A stretch of 35,261 bases of DNA from an uncultured Bacteroidota bacterium (GTDB lineage: Bacteria > Bacteroidota > Bacteroidia > Chitinophagales > Chitinophagaceae), in NCBI GenBank assembly GCA_903877645.1, contig CAIRES010000084.1, forward strand, positions 1 through 35,261, in the 5' to 3' direction. Both the position numbers and the translations under genes were made by a program. A model generated the notes under the pieces. That model was not told where the DNA came from and made no database searches. It worked only from the letters and a program-made list of their open reading frames with translations. Shown here one piece after another: positions 24,861 to 34,117 of this stretch. The number at the start of each line of letters is the position of its first letter. The stretch's first letter is position 1.

Positions 24861-27800
24861 ATGAGATACATTTATTTAACGTTATTTTCCTGTTGTTTGT
24901 TTCTGAGTTCATTTGGCCAAACAACGAATACAGAAAGTTTCGACGGAACGACTTTTGTTCCTGCCGGATGGACCAACTTATTAACATCAGGCAGTAATAC
25001 CTGGGCAAGAGCGACAACCGGGACATACCCAACATGTTCGACACATAGCGGCGCAGGAATGGCAAAGTTCAATTCATTTTCTGCAAGCGGAGGCGTACGA
25101 TCGCTGGTAACGCCAGTATATGACCTATCGGCAAGAGGATCTGCTACACCAACAGTGAGTTTCTACATGTACCGGGATAACGGATATAATACAACTGCCG
25201 ACAAGGTAGATGTATACATGAATACTGCTGCAAACTTAACCGGAGCAACATTACTGGGCACAGTAAACAGAGCCATTGGCCTTAGCCCCTCGGTTGGCTC
25301 CAATGGCTGGTACTTGTATACTTACAATGTACCCAGCGGTTTCAATACCATGAGCAACTATTTGATCTTGAAGGCTACTTCGGCCTTTGGAGACAATATT
25401 TTCATCGACGATGTGACCTGGATATCTTACGCCGGATGTTCCGCGCCGGCAATAAGCGGCACAGCTAATCTCTGTATGGGGCAATCGTCTACATTGAGTG
25501 ATGCCACCACCGGAGGTGTATGGACAAGCAGCAATACGTCAGTTGCCACTATAGGCTCTTCAACCGGCGTGATCACCACAACTGGCGCCGGCAATGCAAG
25601 TATCTTGTATACCGTAGGAGGCTGTACCGCAGCTTTAACACTTACAATAAGTGCTTCACCTGCAATATCTGCCACTGCCTCCCCTTCAATTATATGTCCA
25701 TCGTTTACATCGACCCTAACAGCAACAGCAACAAACCCCGGAGCACCCGCTTATTTTGTAAACAGTATACCATATTCATACGTTACACAAACGAGCCCTA
25801 CGGCAGCAAGCTGGTCAAGTGCAGATGACGGAACTACTTCATACACTATTCCGTTTACGTTTACCTATTTCGGTACAAATTACACTTCAGTAAATATCGG
25901 CACCAATGGGTACGTACAATTGGGGGGCGCATCAACAGGCTTTAGCGTAGTGACCTTCCCTTCTACATCCTACCCCGGCGCAATTGCCCCTTTCCTAAGT
26001 GACCTCGATATACTATCCCCGGGAACTGTTACCTATTCAACAGAAGGGACAGCTCCGAACAGAAAATTTGTGATCAGCTATAACCAGGCGGCACCATGTT
26101 GCAGCTTTTCTGACTCATACGATGGAGAAGTGATCCTATACGAAACATCAAACACAATAGACATATTGGTGAGCAATGCGGTATCAGGCACACACACATG
26201 CGGCATACAAGACCCGACGGGCAGTATAGCTGTAATGCCTCCCGGGCGGAACAATACAACTTATAGTGTTAGCGCGAGTAGTCCTGAAGCATGGAGATTT
26301 ACTATACCAACAGCTTCGTACACATGGACTCCTTCAACGTTGCTAAGTTCAACGACCCTGGCAACTACTGTAGCCGGCCCTTTAAGTTCAACGGTAACGT
26401 ACACGATATCCTCAACTGCGTCTAATGGCTGCTCGTCGTCCTATCCACTAACAGTGACCGTAAATCCTTCTCCTTCGGCGATATCCGGATCTCCACTGCT
26501 ATGTACCGGAGCTGCATCCACATTCACCGATGCCGGAAGCGGAACATGGAGCAGCAGCAATCCTGCGATTGGAAGTATTAACTCATCAACGGGAGTCGCA
26601 ACCGGGATTGCTATAGGTAATACTACATTAACTTATACTTCATCGACAACAGGCTGCATTATTTCAGAAGTGGTCACGGTGAATGCAAGTCCAGATGCAA
26701 GTTCCTTCAGCGTGCCATCTGCAACAACTGTATGCTCAGGAAATCCTTCTACAATTACGATAAATTCCGGTTCCTTAAGCTCAGGGACGTATACTGTCAC
26801 TTATGGATTAAGTGGCGCGACAACTTCCTCGCCTCTGACTACATCCGTTACTATGAGTAGTGGCTCGGGTAGTTTTAATACAGCTACCCTTACATCATCC
26901 GGCAGCACGACTGTAACTATATTATCAGTAACAAACGCATCTGGTTGCTCAGCTTCTATATCTACGGGCAACACGGCGACTTTTAACGTCAACCCTATTC
27001 CCGGTGCCATCTCAGGAACAACCGTGGTATGCAGTGGATTGACTACACCATTAACTGATGCAGGTGGCGGCAACTGGACGAGCAGCAATCCCGCTATTGC
27101 AACTGTTAACTTTGCCACAGGTACTGTAACCGGAGTAAGCGGAGGCAATTCAACTATCACGTACAATATACTTGGCTGCATTACCACTGCCACAGTAACA
27201 GTTAATGCAGATGCCCCGATCACGGGCAGTTCCGGCACCTGCAACGGCACAAGTGCAACGGTAAGCGACGCATCAGGAAGCGGTACATGGAGCAGCGCAG
27301 ACCCCACAATAGCCTCCGTGAACCCATCTACAGGAGTTGTCACCGGGGTTTCATTAGGGCTAACGTACATTACATTCACATTAACAGCCACAGGATGTTC
27401 GGTAAGTATTCCTTTTACAATTACTCCGGCTCCGCCAGTTTACATTGCCACCGGTGGTGGCGCTGGCTGCGCGGGTAGCTCCGGCGTACACGTAGGACTT
27501 AGCCTATCGGCAATCGGTTATTCCTACCAGTTATATTCCGGAACCACACCAATAGGTGTTTCTTTACCCGGAACGGGATGGGCACTTGACTTTGGCGCAT
27601 TAACTACATCCGGCACTTATACTGTTATTTCTAATCCCGGCACCTCATGCGCGACCACAATGTATGGTAGCGCAACAGTTACTGTGAACCCATTACCTAC
27701 CGCTTATACTGTAGGCGGCGGTGGCGGTTATTGCGCTACCGGATCGGGCGTGCATGTGAGCCTGGGAGGTTCAAATATTGGCACCGGCTATCAATTATAT

Positions 27801-30800
27801 AAAAACGGCACGACTATTGGTTCACCAATACCGGGAACAGGCACGACTATTGACTTCGGCCTGGAGACTGCAGCAGGAACCTATACTGTAGTGGCTACTA
27901 CAACGCTTACCGGCTGCACTCAAAATATGACCGGCAATACAACGGTTACTCTCAATCCGTTACCTGCTGTTTTCAGTATTACCGGTGGTGGCGGCTATTG
28001 CCCTACCAGCACAGGCTCTGTGGTAGGCATCAGCAATTCAACAGCAGGCATCAGCTACCAGTTGTTCGCATCAGGCACACCCGTAGGCACACCTGTAACC
28101 GGCACCGGCAGCTCATTCAGCTTTGGCCCTCAAACAAGTACGGGTACTTATACTATAGCAGCTACCAATACGGGTACAACATGTACCAGCAATATGACGG
28201 GCAGCACTTTAGTGTCAGTAAATCCTTTACCAACTGCATTTACGGTAACAGGTGGCGGATCTTATTGTACCGGCACAACGGGCCTTCATGTGGGGCTTAA
28301 CAGTTCGAGCATTGGCACTAGTTATCAATTATACAATGGCACATCGGCAATAGGCACACCGGTTGCAGGCACCAGTGCGGCAATTGACCTGGGCATTTAT
28401 ACCGCAATAGGAACCTATACAATATCTGCGACAACACCTGCTACCACCTGCTCCAATGGCATGACCGGCAATGCGATCATATCTACAATTGCGCTGCCTA
28501 CTGCTTATGTAGTATCAGGGGGTGGCAATTTTTGTTTTGGCGGCACAGGGGTTGATGTGGCGCTATCTTCATCAGATGCCGGCGTGAATTACCAGTTGTA
28601 CGTTGGCAGCCTGGCCGTTGGCTCTGCAACAGCCGGCTCCGGATCAGGTATTGATTTTGGGAACCAGACAACACCTGGTATCTATACTGTGAAAGCAACC
28701 AATATCACTACAGGATGTACAAACACAATGACAAGTGTAGCAGTGGTTACAGTCAGCTATCCGCCTACAGCATACCCTGTGACCGGCGGCGGAAATTATT
28801 GCATCGGAGGAACGGGGTTACATGTGGGCATAAGCAATTCGACAAGTGGCATGAGCTATAAATTGCTTGACGATGGGACAGCCGTTGGCGGTGTAATTAC
28901 CGGTAGTGGGGGCGCTATTGATTTCGGGTTACAAACAACTGCCGGCTCTTATACCGTTAAAGCCGCCAGCCCGGCGGGATGCACTTCCAACATGACCGGC
29001 AGCGCATTTATTGTAGTCAATCCATTACCGGCACCTTATACTGTAGGAGGTGGCGGTGGCTACTGCGCCGGAACTTCGGGTACACATATTACACTCAGCG
29101 GATCAGATATTGGCACAAATTATACGCTATACAAAGGATCTTCAATATCAGGCACGCCTGTACCCGGTACCGGATCCGTACTTGACCTCGGGCTTGTTTC
29201 TGCCATCGGCACTTATACTGTAACGGCAAATACTACTACTACCGGCTGTACGAATGGCATGAGTGGCAACACGGTGGTGTCTATCAATTCATTACCTACT
29301 CCATACACTGTAACAGTGGGTGGCAGCGGGGCCTATTGTGCAGGCGGCACAGGAGTACCTGTGGGTGTTGCAACAACTACAGCAGGCATCAGCTACCAGC
29401 TCTACAATAACGGCACAGCAACGGGCGTTGCTCTCTTTGGCTCGGGACCCGCCATCAGCTTTGGCAATAAGACCCTTACGGGTATTTATTCGGTGATCGC
29501 TACGAACCCGGCCACTACCTGCAACAACAATATGGCCAACACAATAACCGTGACCACCAATCCATTACCTACCGCTTATACGGTGGGGGGCGGTGGCCGT
29601 TTCTGTGCCGGAGGTACAGGAGTACATGTGACATTAAGCGGATCGGCAAGTGGCGTTAATTACCAGCTCTTTAATTCGAGTGTTGGCGCAGCCTCTGTAA
29701 TTGGTTCCGGATCTGCCGTTGATTTTGGCATATTTACAGCTACGGGTACTTATACCGTTGTGGCATTAGATCCTGTAACCAGTTGCTCTGTGAATATGCT
29801 GAGCAGTGTTCTCGTTTCTACCAATCCATTACCTGTTGCTTATACAGTAACCGGCGGTGGCAGCTATTGTATCCATACAGCAGGTGTTCCTGTATTGCTG
29901 AGTAACTCGGATATTGCAGTTAACTACCAGCTTTATAACGGTACTACTGCCATAGGAAGCCCTGTAACCGGCACAACAAGCGTCATTAATTTTGGACTAC
30001 AAACATTACCGGGTTCTTATTCGGTGATCGCTACAGATGCCGTGAACTCTTGTAAACAAACAATGACATTAACTGTGGCTGTGGCCGTTACCTCTACCCC
30101 AATATCGTACCCGGTATCCGGCGGTGGCGCTTACTGTGATGGCGGCACAGGTATACCAGTGGGCCTCGGAGGTTCACTGGGTGGCGTGAACTACCAATTG
30201 TATATCAGCGGTTCGCCGTCAGGTTTACCTGTGGCTGGTTCGGGCAGCGCTATCACTTTTGGTGCACAAACAACTGCAGGCACGTATACGGTCATCGGCA
30301 GCGATCCGTCATCAACCTGCTCCGGCCCAATGACCGGCAGTGTGCATGTCAATATCAATCCGTTGCCTGTTGCTTATACAGTATCCGGTGGCGGCAGCTA
30401 TTGTGCGGGTGGCACGGGCGTACATATAGGCCTTGGCAACTCTCAGTCAGGAGTAAACTATCAAATATACAGTGCGGGCAGTGCCGTAGGCTCAATGATC
30501 GCCGGCACCGGAGCAGCAATAGATCTTGGCATTGCGACTACCGCGGGCTACTATTCCATATCTGCACTTAACCCAACTACAACATGTGCCAACACAATGA
30601 ATGACAGTGTGCTGGTCAGCACTATAGCACTGCCGCATGCATATCCACTTACTGGCGGCGGCAACTATTGCCCCGGCGGCACAGGAGTTTCCGTTACACT
30701 TAGCGGATCAGACCCAGCGGCTAACTATCAATTGTATAACGGCACTGCAATGGTGGGTACTGCGGTAACAGGCACCAGCTCGTCTATTGCTTTCGGGCCA

Positions 30801-33800
30801 TATACGGCGACAGGCATCTATAACATTGTAGCTACTGACGCAACAACAGGCTGCAGCAATGCGATGGCCAATAGTGATACCATCGGCCTTAACTCATTGC
30901 CAACAGCATACCCTGTAAGTGGTGGCGGCAATTATTGCGCAGGTGGCGCAGGCTTCCACATCAGGCTCAGCGGTTCACAGAGTGGCATAAGCTATCAATT
31001 ATTTAATGGCACAACTGCTACCGGCACATCTATTACGGGTACAGGTGCGGCCCTTGACCTGGGTGCCCAGTTTGCCGCAGGTGTGTATACTGTGGTTGCT
31101 GCTAACGCAACTACAGGCTGCAACAATACAATGACCGGCAGCACATCAATTGGCATCAATCCCCTGCCTCTTGCATTTTCCATAACCGGCGGCGGCCCTT
31201 TCTGTACCGGCGGCACAGGTGTACATGTAGGACTTAGCGGCTCGCAGAGCGGTGTCAACTACCAGTTATACAATGGCACCAGCCTGGCTGGCAGCTCGGC
31301 ACATGGCGGCGGCTCATCTATTGATTTCGGTTTAAAAACTGCGCCCGGATCATATAAGGTTATAGCCACAAACGCGGCGACCGGCTGTGTGAATAATTTA
31401 CCGGACAGCACAACGATCAGTATTGTGGCCTTACCAAACGCATACACAGTGACTGGCAGCAGCGCTACTTATTGCGCAGGCGGTACAGGCATCATTGTCT
31501 ATGTCAGCAATTCAGATGTGGGTGTATCATACCAGCTCTACAGCGGCACTACACCAATAGGTACAGGCATCCCCGGCGCAGGCGCAGCGCTTAACCTTGG
31601 ATCTCAAACAATACCGGGCACTTACACTGTTATAGCCACTACAACTTCAGGAGGCTGCAGCAGCAATATGACGGGCAGCGCTTCTGTATCTGTTGTGCCT
31701 TTGCCTAATGTCTATCCTGTTGTTGGCGGCGGCAATTATTGTTCCGGCGGCAGTGGCGTACACATCGGTGTTGCCAGTACCCAGACCGGGGTTAAGTACC
31801 AGCTTTATGCAGGCACTACTCCTATAGGAAGCCTTATTCCCGGCACAGGTGGCGGCATAGACCTTGGCGTGCAAACAGCAGCAGGCAGCTATACCGTAAC
31901 GGGCACCAATAATACTACCGGGTGCGTGGCTACGATGAGTGGCTCAGCAACTATAGGCATCGCCCCATTACCCACAGTATACACCACTACGGGTGGCGGC
32001 AATTATTGCAGTGGCGGCACAGGTGTTGCAGTAACACTGAGCAACTCCGTAACCGGCAACATCTACCAGCTTTACTATGGCACTACGCCGATAGGCGGAA
32101 CAGTTACCGGCACCGGCCTTGCGCTAAGTATGGGATCACAAACCATTGCAGGTACTTATACCATAATTGCAGTTAACCCGACCACAGGATGCAGCAACAG
32201 TATGGCAGGCCATGCTACCGTAGGCATCAACCCGTTACCGGGTACATATATCGTTACCGGCGGTGGTAATTATTGCCCTGGTGGTACAGGTGCCGATGTG
32301 CAACTGAGCAACTCAGCAACCGGCATCACTTACCAGCTTTACAATGGTACATCGGCCGTGGGCAGCCCTGTAGCAGGAACAGGTACTAATGTTGACTTCG
32401 GGCTGCAAACAGCAGCAGGGTTATACAAAGTTGTCGCTACCAATACCATTACCTCCTGTGTTGCCAACATGATCGGCACAGCGGTAGTAGGCGTTAGTGA
32501 ATTACCTGCTGTATATACAGTGACGGGAGGCGGCAACTATTGCAGTGGCACCGGAGGCGTACATATTGGGTTAAGCAATTCGGCTGCGGGGATCACTTAC
32601 CAACTCTCTAATAGCTCCGGATGGCTGTTTGCAACGGCTACAGGATCAGGCGGCGCAATTGATTTCGGCGCTATTACCGGCACTGGAACGTATACAGCAG
32701 TAGCTATAAACGGCACCACAACATGTACCAGCAATATGAGCAGCAGCGCGAATGTGAGTATAACCACAAGTGTACTACCAACTATCTCCGTTTCGACAGG
32801 AAGCGGCGATACGGTTTGCTCCGGCACACTGACCACCTTTACTGCTACAACAACAAATGGAGGCAGCAGGCCCGCATACCAATGGTCTGTCAATAGCGTG
32901 CCGTTGACAGTAACCGGCAACACATACAGCTATATACCGGCTGATGGCGACCGGGTAAGTGTATTGCTCTCCAGCAGCGCATTGTGTGCCACACCGGCAA
33001 CAGTAGCAGCCAATACTACGATGGCTGTATTGCCACAATTGATGCCTTCTGTTTCGATAGCCGCAGACCCGGGGAATGTTGTGTGCAACGGCACCGCAGT
33101 TACCTTTACTGCTATCGCTACTAATGGCGGCAGCGCTCCTGTATACCAATGGAAAAAGAATGGCGGACTTGAAAGCACATCCACCACTTACACCTACATA
33201 CCTGCAAATGGCGATGTAGTATACTGCCAGATGAACAGCAACTACCGTTGCCGCTCGGTAAACAGTGTGAGCAGCCCGCATTTGAGCATGGATGTAGCAA
33301 TGCCTGCCACCCCTACCCTCGTTGTCACTGCTAACCCAGGTACACATATAGGAACCGGGGAACAGGCTACGCTTACGGCATTTGTGACTAATGGTGTTGC
33401 CCCGGTTACCTACCAGTGGTATATTAATGGCGGCTCAGTGTTAGGCGCTACAACACCCGTATATACAAATAGCTTCACAAATCTTGATACAGTGAGCTGT
33501 ATTGCAAGTACCTCAGGTGCCTGCGCAGGCATCACTGGCGGAGCAGGTGTACGGATATATGTATCTGATGTGAGCGTGAAGCAAGTAGCAGCCGCAAGCA
33601 GCGACATACAGTTAGTGCCTAATCCTAATAAAGGCTTCTTTACCTTAAAAGGCACATTGAACAATACGGCAGAACAGGAAGTGACCATTGAGATCACCAA
33701 TATGCTGGGCCAGGTTATGTACAACAACAAGGTAACCGTACAGAATGGCGTTATCAATGAAAAAATGCAACTAATCAATGTGGCCAATGGCATGTACCTG

Positions 33801-33857
33801 CTGAACCTGCACACCGAGACAGGCAACCAGGTATTCCACATGGTTGTGGAACAATAA
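24861..33857 (+). CDS. Giant secreted repeat adhesin-like protein with T9SS sorting domain
   Basis: This 2,998-residue protein has these parts in order. Residues 1-19 are a signal peptide (SSFG before QTTN). Residues ~20-193 resemble a choice-of-anchor J/MAM-like module (ESFDGTTFVPAGW). Next are bacterial-Ig-like (Big) units of ~70 residues (GVWTSSNTSVATIGSSTGV), interrupted by a nidogen-like segment (~290-490, GTNGYVQLGG, APFLSDLDI). Residues 860-2640 hold 20 tandem repeats of ~89 residues. Three Ig-like units follow (~2641-2905, each with YQW), then a T9SS tail (~2912-2998, QLVPNPNKGFFTL to FHMVVEQ). Nearly every repeat has two cysteines, one early (YC) and one late (GC/TC). It is likely a surface filament or adhesin exported by T9SS. 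A terminator follows 24 bp after the stop. Confidence 0.92.
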   Translation: MRYIYLTLFSCCLFLSSFGQTTNTESFDGTTFVPAGWTNLLTSGSNTWARATTGTYPTCSTHSGAGMAKFNSFSASGGVRSLVTPVYDLSARGSATPTVSFYMYRDNGYNTTADKVDVYMNTAANLTGATLLGTVNRAIGLSPSVGSNGWYLYTYNVPSGFNTMSNYLILKATSAFGDNIFIDDVTWISYAGCSAPAISGTANLCMGQSSTLSDATTGGVWTSSNTSVATIGSSTGVITTTGAGNASILYTVGGCTAALTLTISASPAISATASPSIICPSFTSTLTATATNPGAPAYFVNSIPYSYVTQTSPTAASWSSADDGTTSYTIPFTFTYFGTNYTSVNIGTNGYVQLGGASTGFSVVTFPSTSYPGAIAPFLSDLDILSPGTVTYSTEGTAPNRKFVISYNQAAPCCSFSDSYDGEVILYETSNTIDILVSNAVSGTHTCGIQDPTGSIAVMPPGRNNTTYSVSASSPEAWRFTIPTASYTWTPSTLLSSTTLATTVAGPLSSTVTYTISSTASNGCSSSYPLTVTVNPSPSAISGSPLLCTGAASTFTDAGSGTWSSSNPAIGSINSSTGVATGIAIGNTTLTYTSSTTGCIISEVVTVNASPDASSFSVPSATTVCSGNPSTITINSGSLSSGTYTVTYGLSGATTSSPLTTSVTMSSGSGSFNTATLTSSGSTTVTILSVTNASGCSASISTGNTATFNVNPIPGAISGTTVVCSGLTTPLTDAGGGNWTSSNPAIATVNFATGTVTGVSGGNSTITYNILGCITTATVTVNADAPITGSSGTCNGTSATVSDASGSGTWSSADPTIASVNPSTGVVTGVSLGLTYITFTLTATGCSVSIPFTITPAPPVYIATGGGAGCAGSSGVHVGLSLSAIGYSYQLYSGTTPIGVSLPGTGWALDFGALTTSGTYTVISNPGTSCATTMYGSATVTVNPLPTAYTVGGGGGYCATGSGVHVSLGGSNIGTGYQLYKNGTTIGSPIPGTGTTIDFGLETAAGTYTVVATTTLTGCTQNMTGNTTVTLNPLPAVFSITGGGGYCPTSTGSVVGISNSTAGISYQLFASGTPVGTPVTGTGSSFSFGPQTSTGTYTIAATNTGTTCTSNMTGSTLVSVNPLPTAFTVTGGGSYCTGTTGLHVGLNSSSIGTSYQLYNGTSAIGTPVAGTSAAIDLGIYTAIGTYTISATTPATTCSNGMTGNAIISTIALPTAYVVSGGGNFCFGGTGVDVALSSSDAGVNYQLYVGSLAVGSATAGSGSGIDFGNQTTPGIYTVKATNITTGCTNTMTSVAVVTVSYPPTAYPVTGGGNYCIGGTGLHVGISNSTSGMSYKLLDDGTAVGGVITGSGGAIDFGLQTTAGSYTVKAASPAGCTSNMTGSAFIVVNPLPAPYTVGGGGGYCAGTSGTHITLSGSDIGTNYTLYKGSSISGTPVPGTGSVLDLGLVSAIGTYTVTANTTTTGCTNGMSGNTVVSINSLPTPYTVTVGGSGAYCAGGTGVPVGVATTTAGISYQLYNNGTATGVALFGSGPAISFGNKTLTGIYSVIATNPATTCNNNMANTITVTTNPLPTAYTVGGGGRFCAGGTGVHVTLSGSASGVNYQLFNSSVGAASVIGSGSAVDFGIFTATGTYTVVALDPVTSCSVNMLSSVLVSTNPLPVAYTVTGGGSYCIHTAGVPVLLSNSDIAVNYQLYNGTTAIGSPVTGTTSVINFGLQTLPGSYSVIATDAVNSCKQTMTLTVAVAVTSTPISYPVSGGGAYCDGGTGIPVGLGGSLGGVNYQLYISGSPSGLPVAGSGSAITFGAQTTAGTYTVIGSDPSSTCSGPMTGSVHVNINPLPVAYTVSGGGSYCAGGTGVHIGLGNSQSGVNYQIYSAGSAVGSMIAGTGAAIDLGIATTAGYYSISALNPTTTCANTMNDSVLVSTIALPHAYPLTGGGNYCPGGTGVSVTLSGSDPAANYQLYNGTAMVGTAVTGTSSSIAFGPYTATGIYNIVATDATTGCSNAMANSDTIGLNSLPTAYPVSGGGNYCAGGAGFHIRLSGSQSGISYQLFNGTTATGTSITGTGAALDLGAQFAAGVYTVVAANATTGCNNTMTGSTSIGINPLPLAFSITGGGPFCTGGTGVHVGLSGSQSGVNYQLYNGTSLAGSSAHGGGSSIDFGLKTAPGSYKVIATNAATGCVNNLPDSTTISIVALPNAYTVTGSSATYCAGGTGIIVYVSNSDVGVSYQLYSGTTPIGTGIPGAGAALNLGSQTIPGTYTVIATTTSGGCSSNMTGSASVSVVPLPNVYPVVGGGNYCSGGSGVHIGVASTQTGVKYQLYAGTTPIGSLIPGTGGGIDLGVQTAAGSYTVTGTNNTTGCVATMSGSATIGIAPLPTVYTTTGGGNYCSGGTGVAVTLSNSVTGNIYQLYYGTTPIGGTVTGTGLALSMGSQTIAGTYTIIAVNPTTGCSNSMAGHATVGINPLPGTYIVTGGGNYCPGGTGADVQLSNSATGITYQLYNGTSAVGSPVAGTGTNVDFGLQTAAGLYKVVATNTITSCVANMIGTAVVGVSELPAVYTVTGGGNYCSGTGGVHIGLSNSAAGITYQLSNSSGWLFATATGSGGAIDFGAITGTGTYTAVAINGTTTCTSNMSSSANVSITTSVLPTISVSTGSGDTVCSGTLTTFTATTTNGGSRPAYQWSVNSVPLTVTGNTYSYIPADGDRVSVLLSSSALCATPATVAANTTMAVLPQLMPSVSIAADPGNVVCNGTAVTFTAIATNGGSAPVYQWKKNGGLESTSTTYTYIPANGDVVYCQMNSNYRCRSVNSVSSPHLSMDVAMPATPTLVVTANPGTHIGTGEQATLTAFVTNGVAPVTYQWYINGGSVLGATTPVYTNSFTNLDTVSCIASTSGACAGITGGAGVRIYVSDVSVKQVAAASSDIQLVPNPNKGFFTLKGTLNNTAEQEVTIEITNMLGQVMYNNKVTVQNGVINEKMQLINVANGMYLLNLHTETGNQVFHMVVEQ
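27438..32780 (+). repeat. Twenty tandem ~267-bp coding repeats (89-residue protein units)
   Basis: Counted by eye, there are twenty units starting near V860 and ending near P2640. The consensus reads AYTVTGGGxYCxGGTGVHVG, LSxSxxGVxYQLYNGT, IGxxVxGTGxxIDFG, QTxxGTYTVxATN and a late TGCxxxMxGSxxVxxNPLP. Units vary by one to three residues in length and are clearly diverged at DNA level, so this is an old expansion and not an assembly artefact. Unit 20 is the most degenerate (LSNSSGWLFATAT replaces the NGTxxIG strand). Confidence 0.88.
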
Positions 33858-33880
33858 TTCTATTCTTTAGCTGATAGTTA

Positions 33881-33911
33881 AAATGCCCCGCAAAACTGCG
33901 GGGCATTTTTA
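33881..33911 (+). terminator. Intrinsic terminator of the giant adhesin gene
   Basis: AAATGCCCCGC (33881-33891) pairs perfectly with GCGGGGCATTT (33898-33908) around a 6-nt loop, with a T-run after the stem. Confidence 0.88.
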
Positions 33912-34117
33912 ATTTAAAATCACAGCGATATATACAAAAAAAAAGTTATTCACATTATTAAAAAATAATACGGTTATCCAGATGTTAATGAAAATTAGCT
34001 GATTAAATTCCTTAGGAAAAAGCATTATGTTTACATTCCCGCAAACTTAAAATTTATAATATAACAATAGGAACTTTAACAATTCTTAAGTGATTACTTT
34101 TTTTTAAACGACAGACT

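Noticed and set aside
27438-32780. CRISPR-like periodic repeats
   Set aside because: The period is ~267 bp, units are diverged and fully coding, and there are no short identical repeats with unique spacers.
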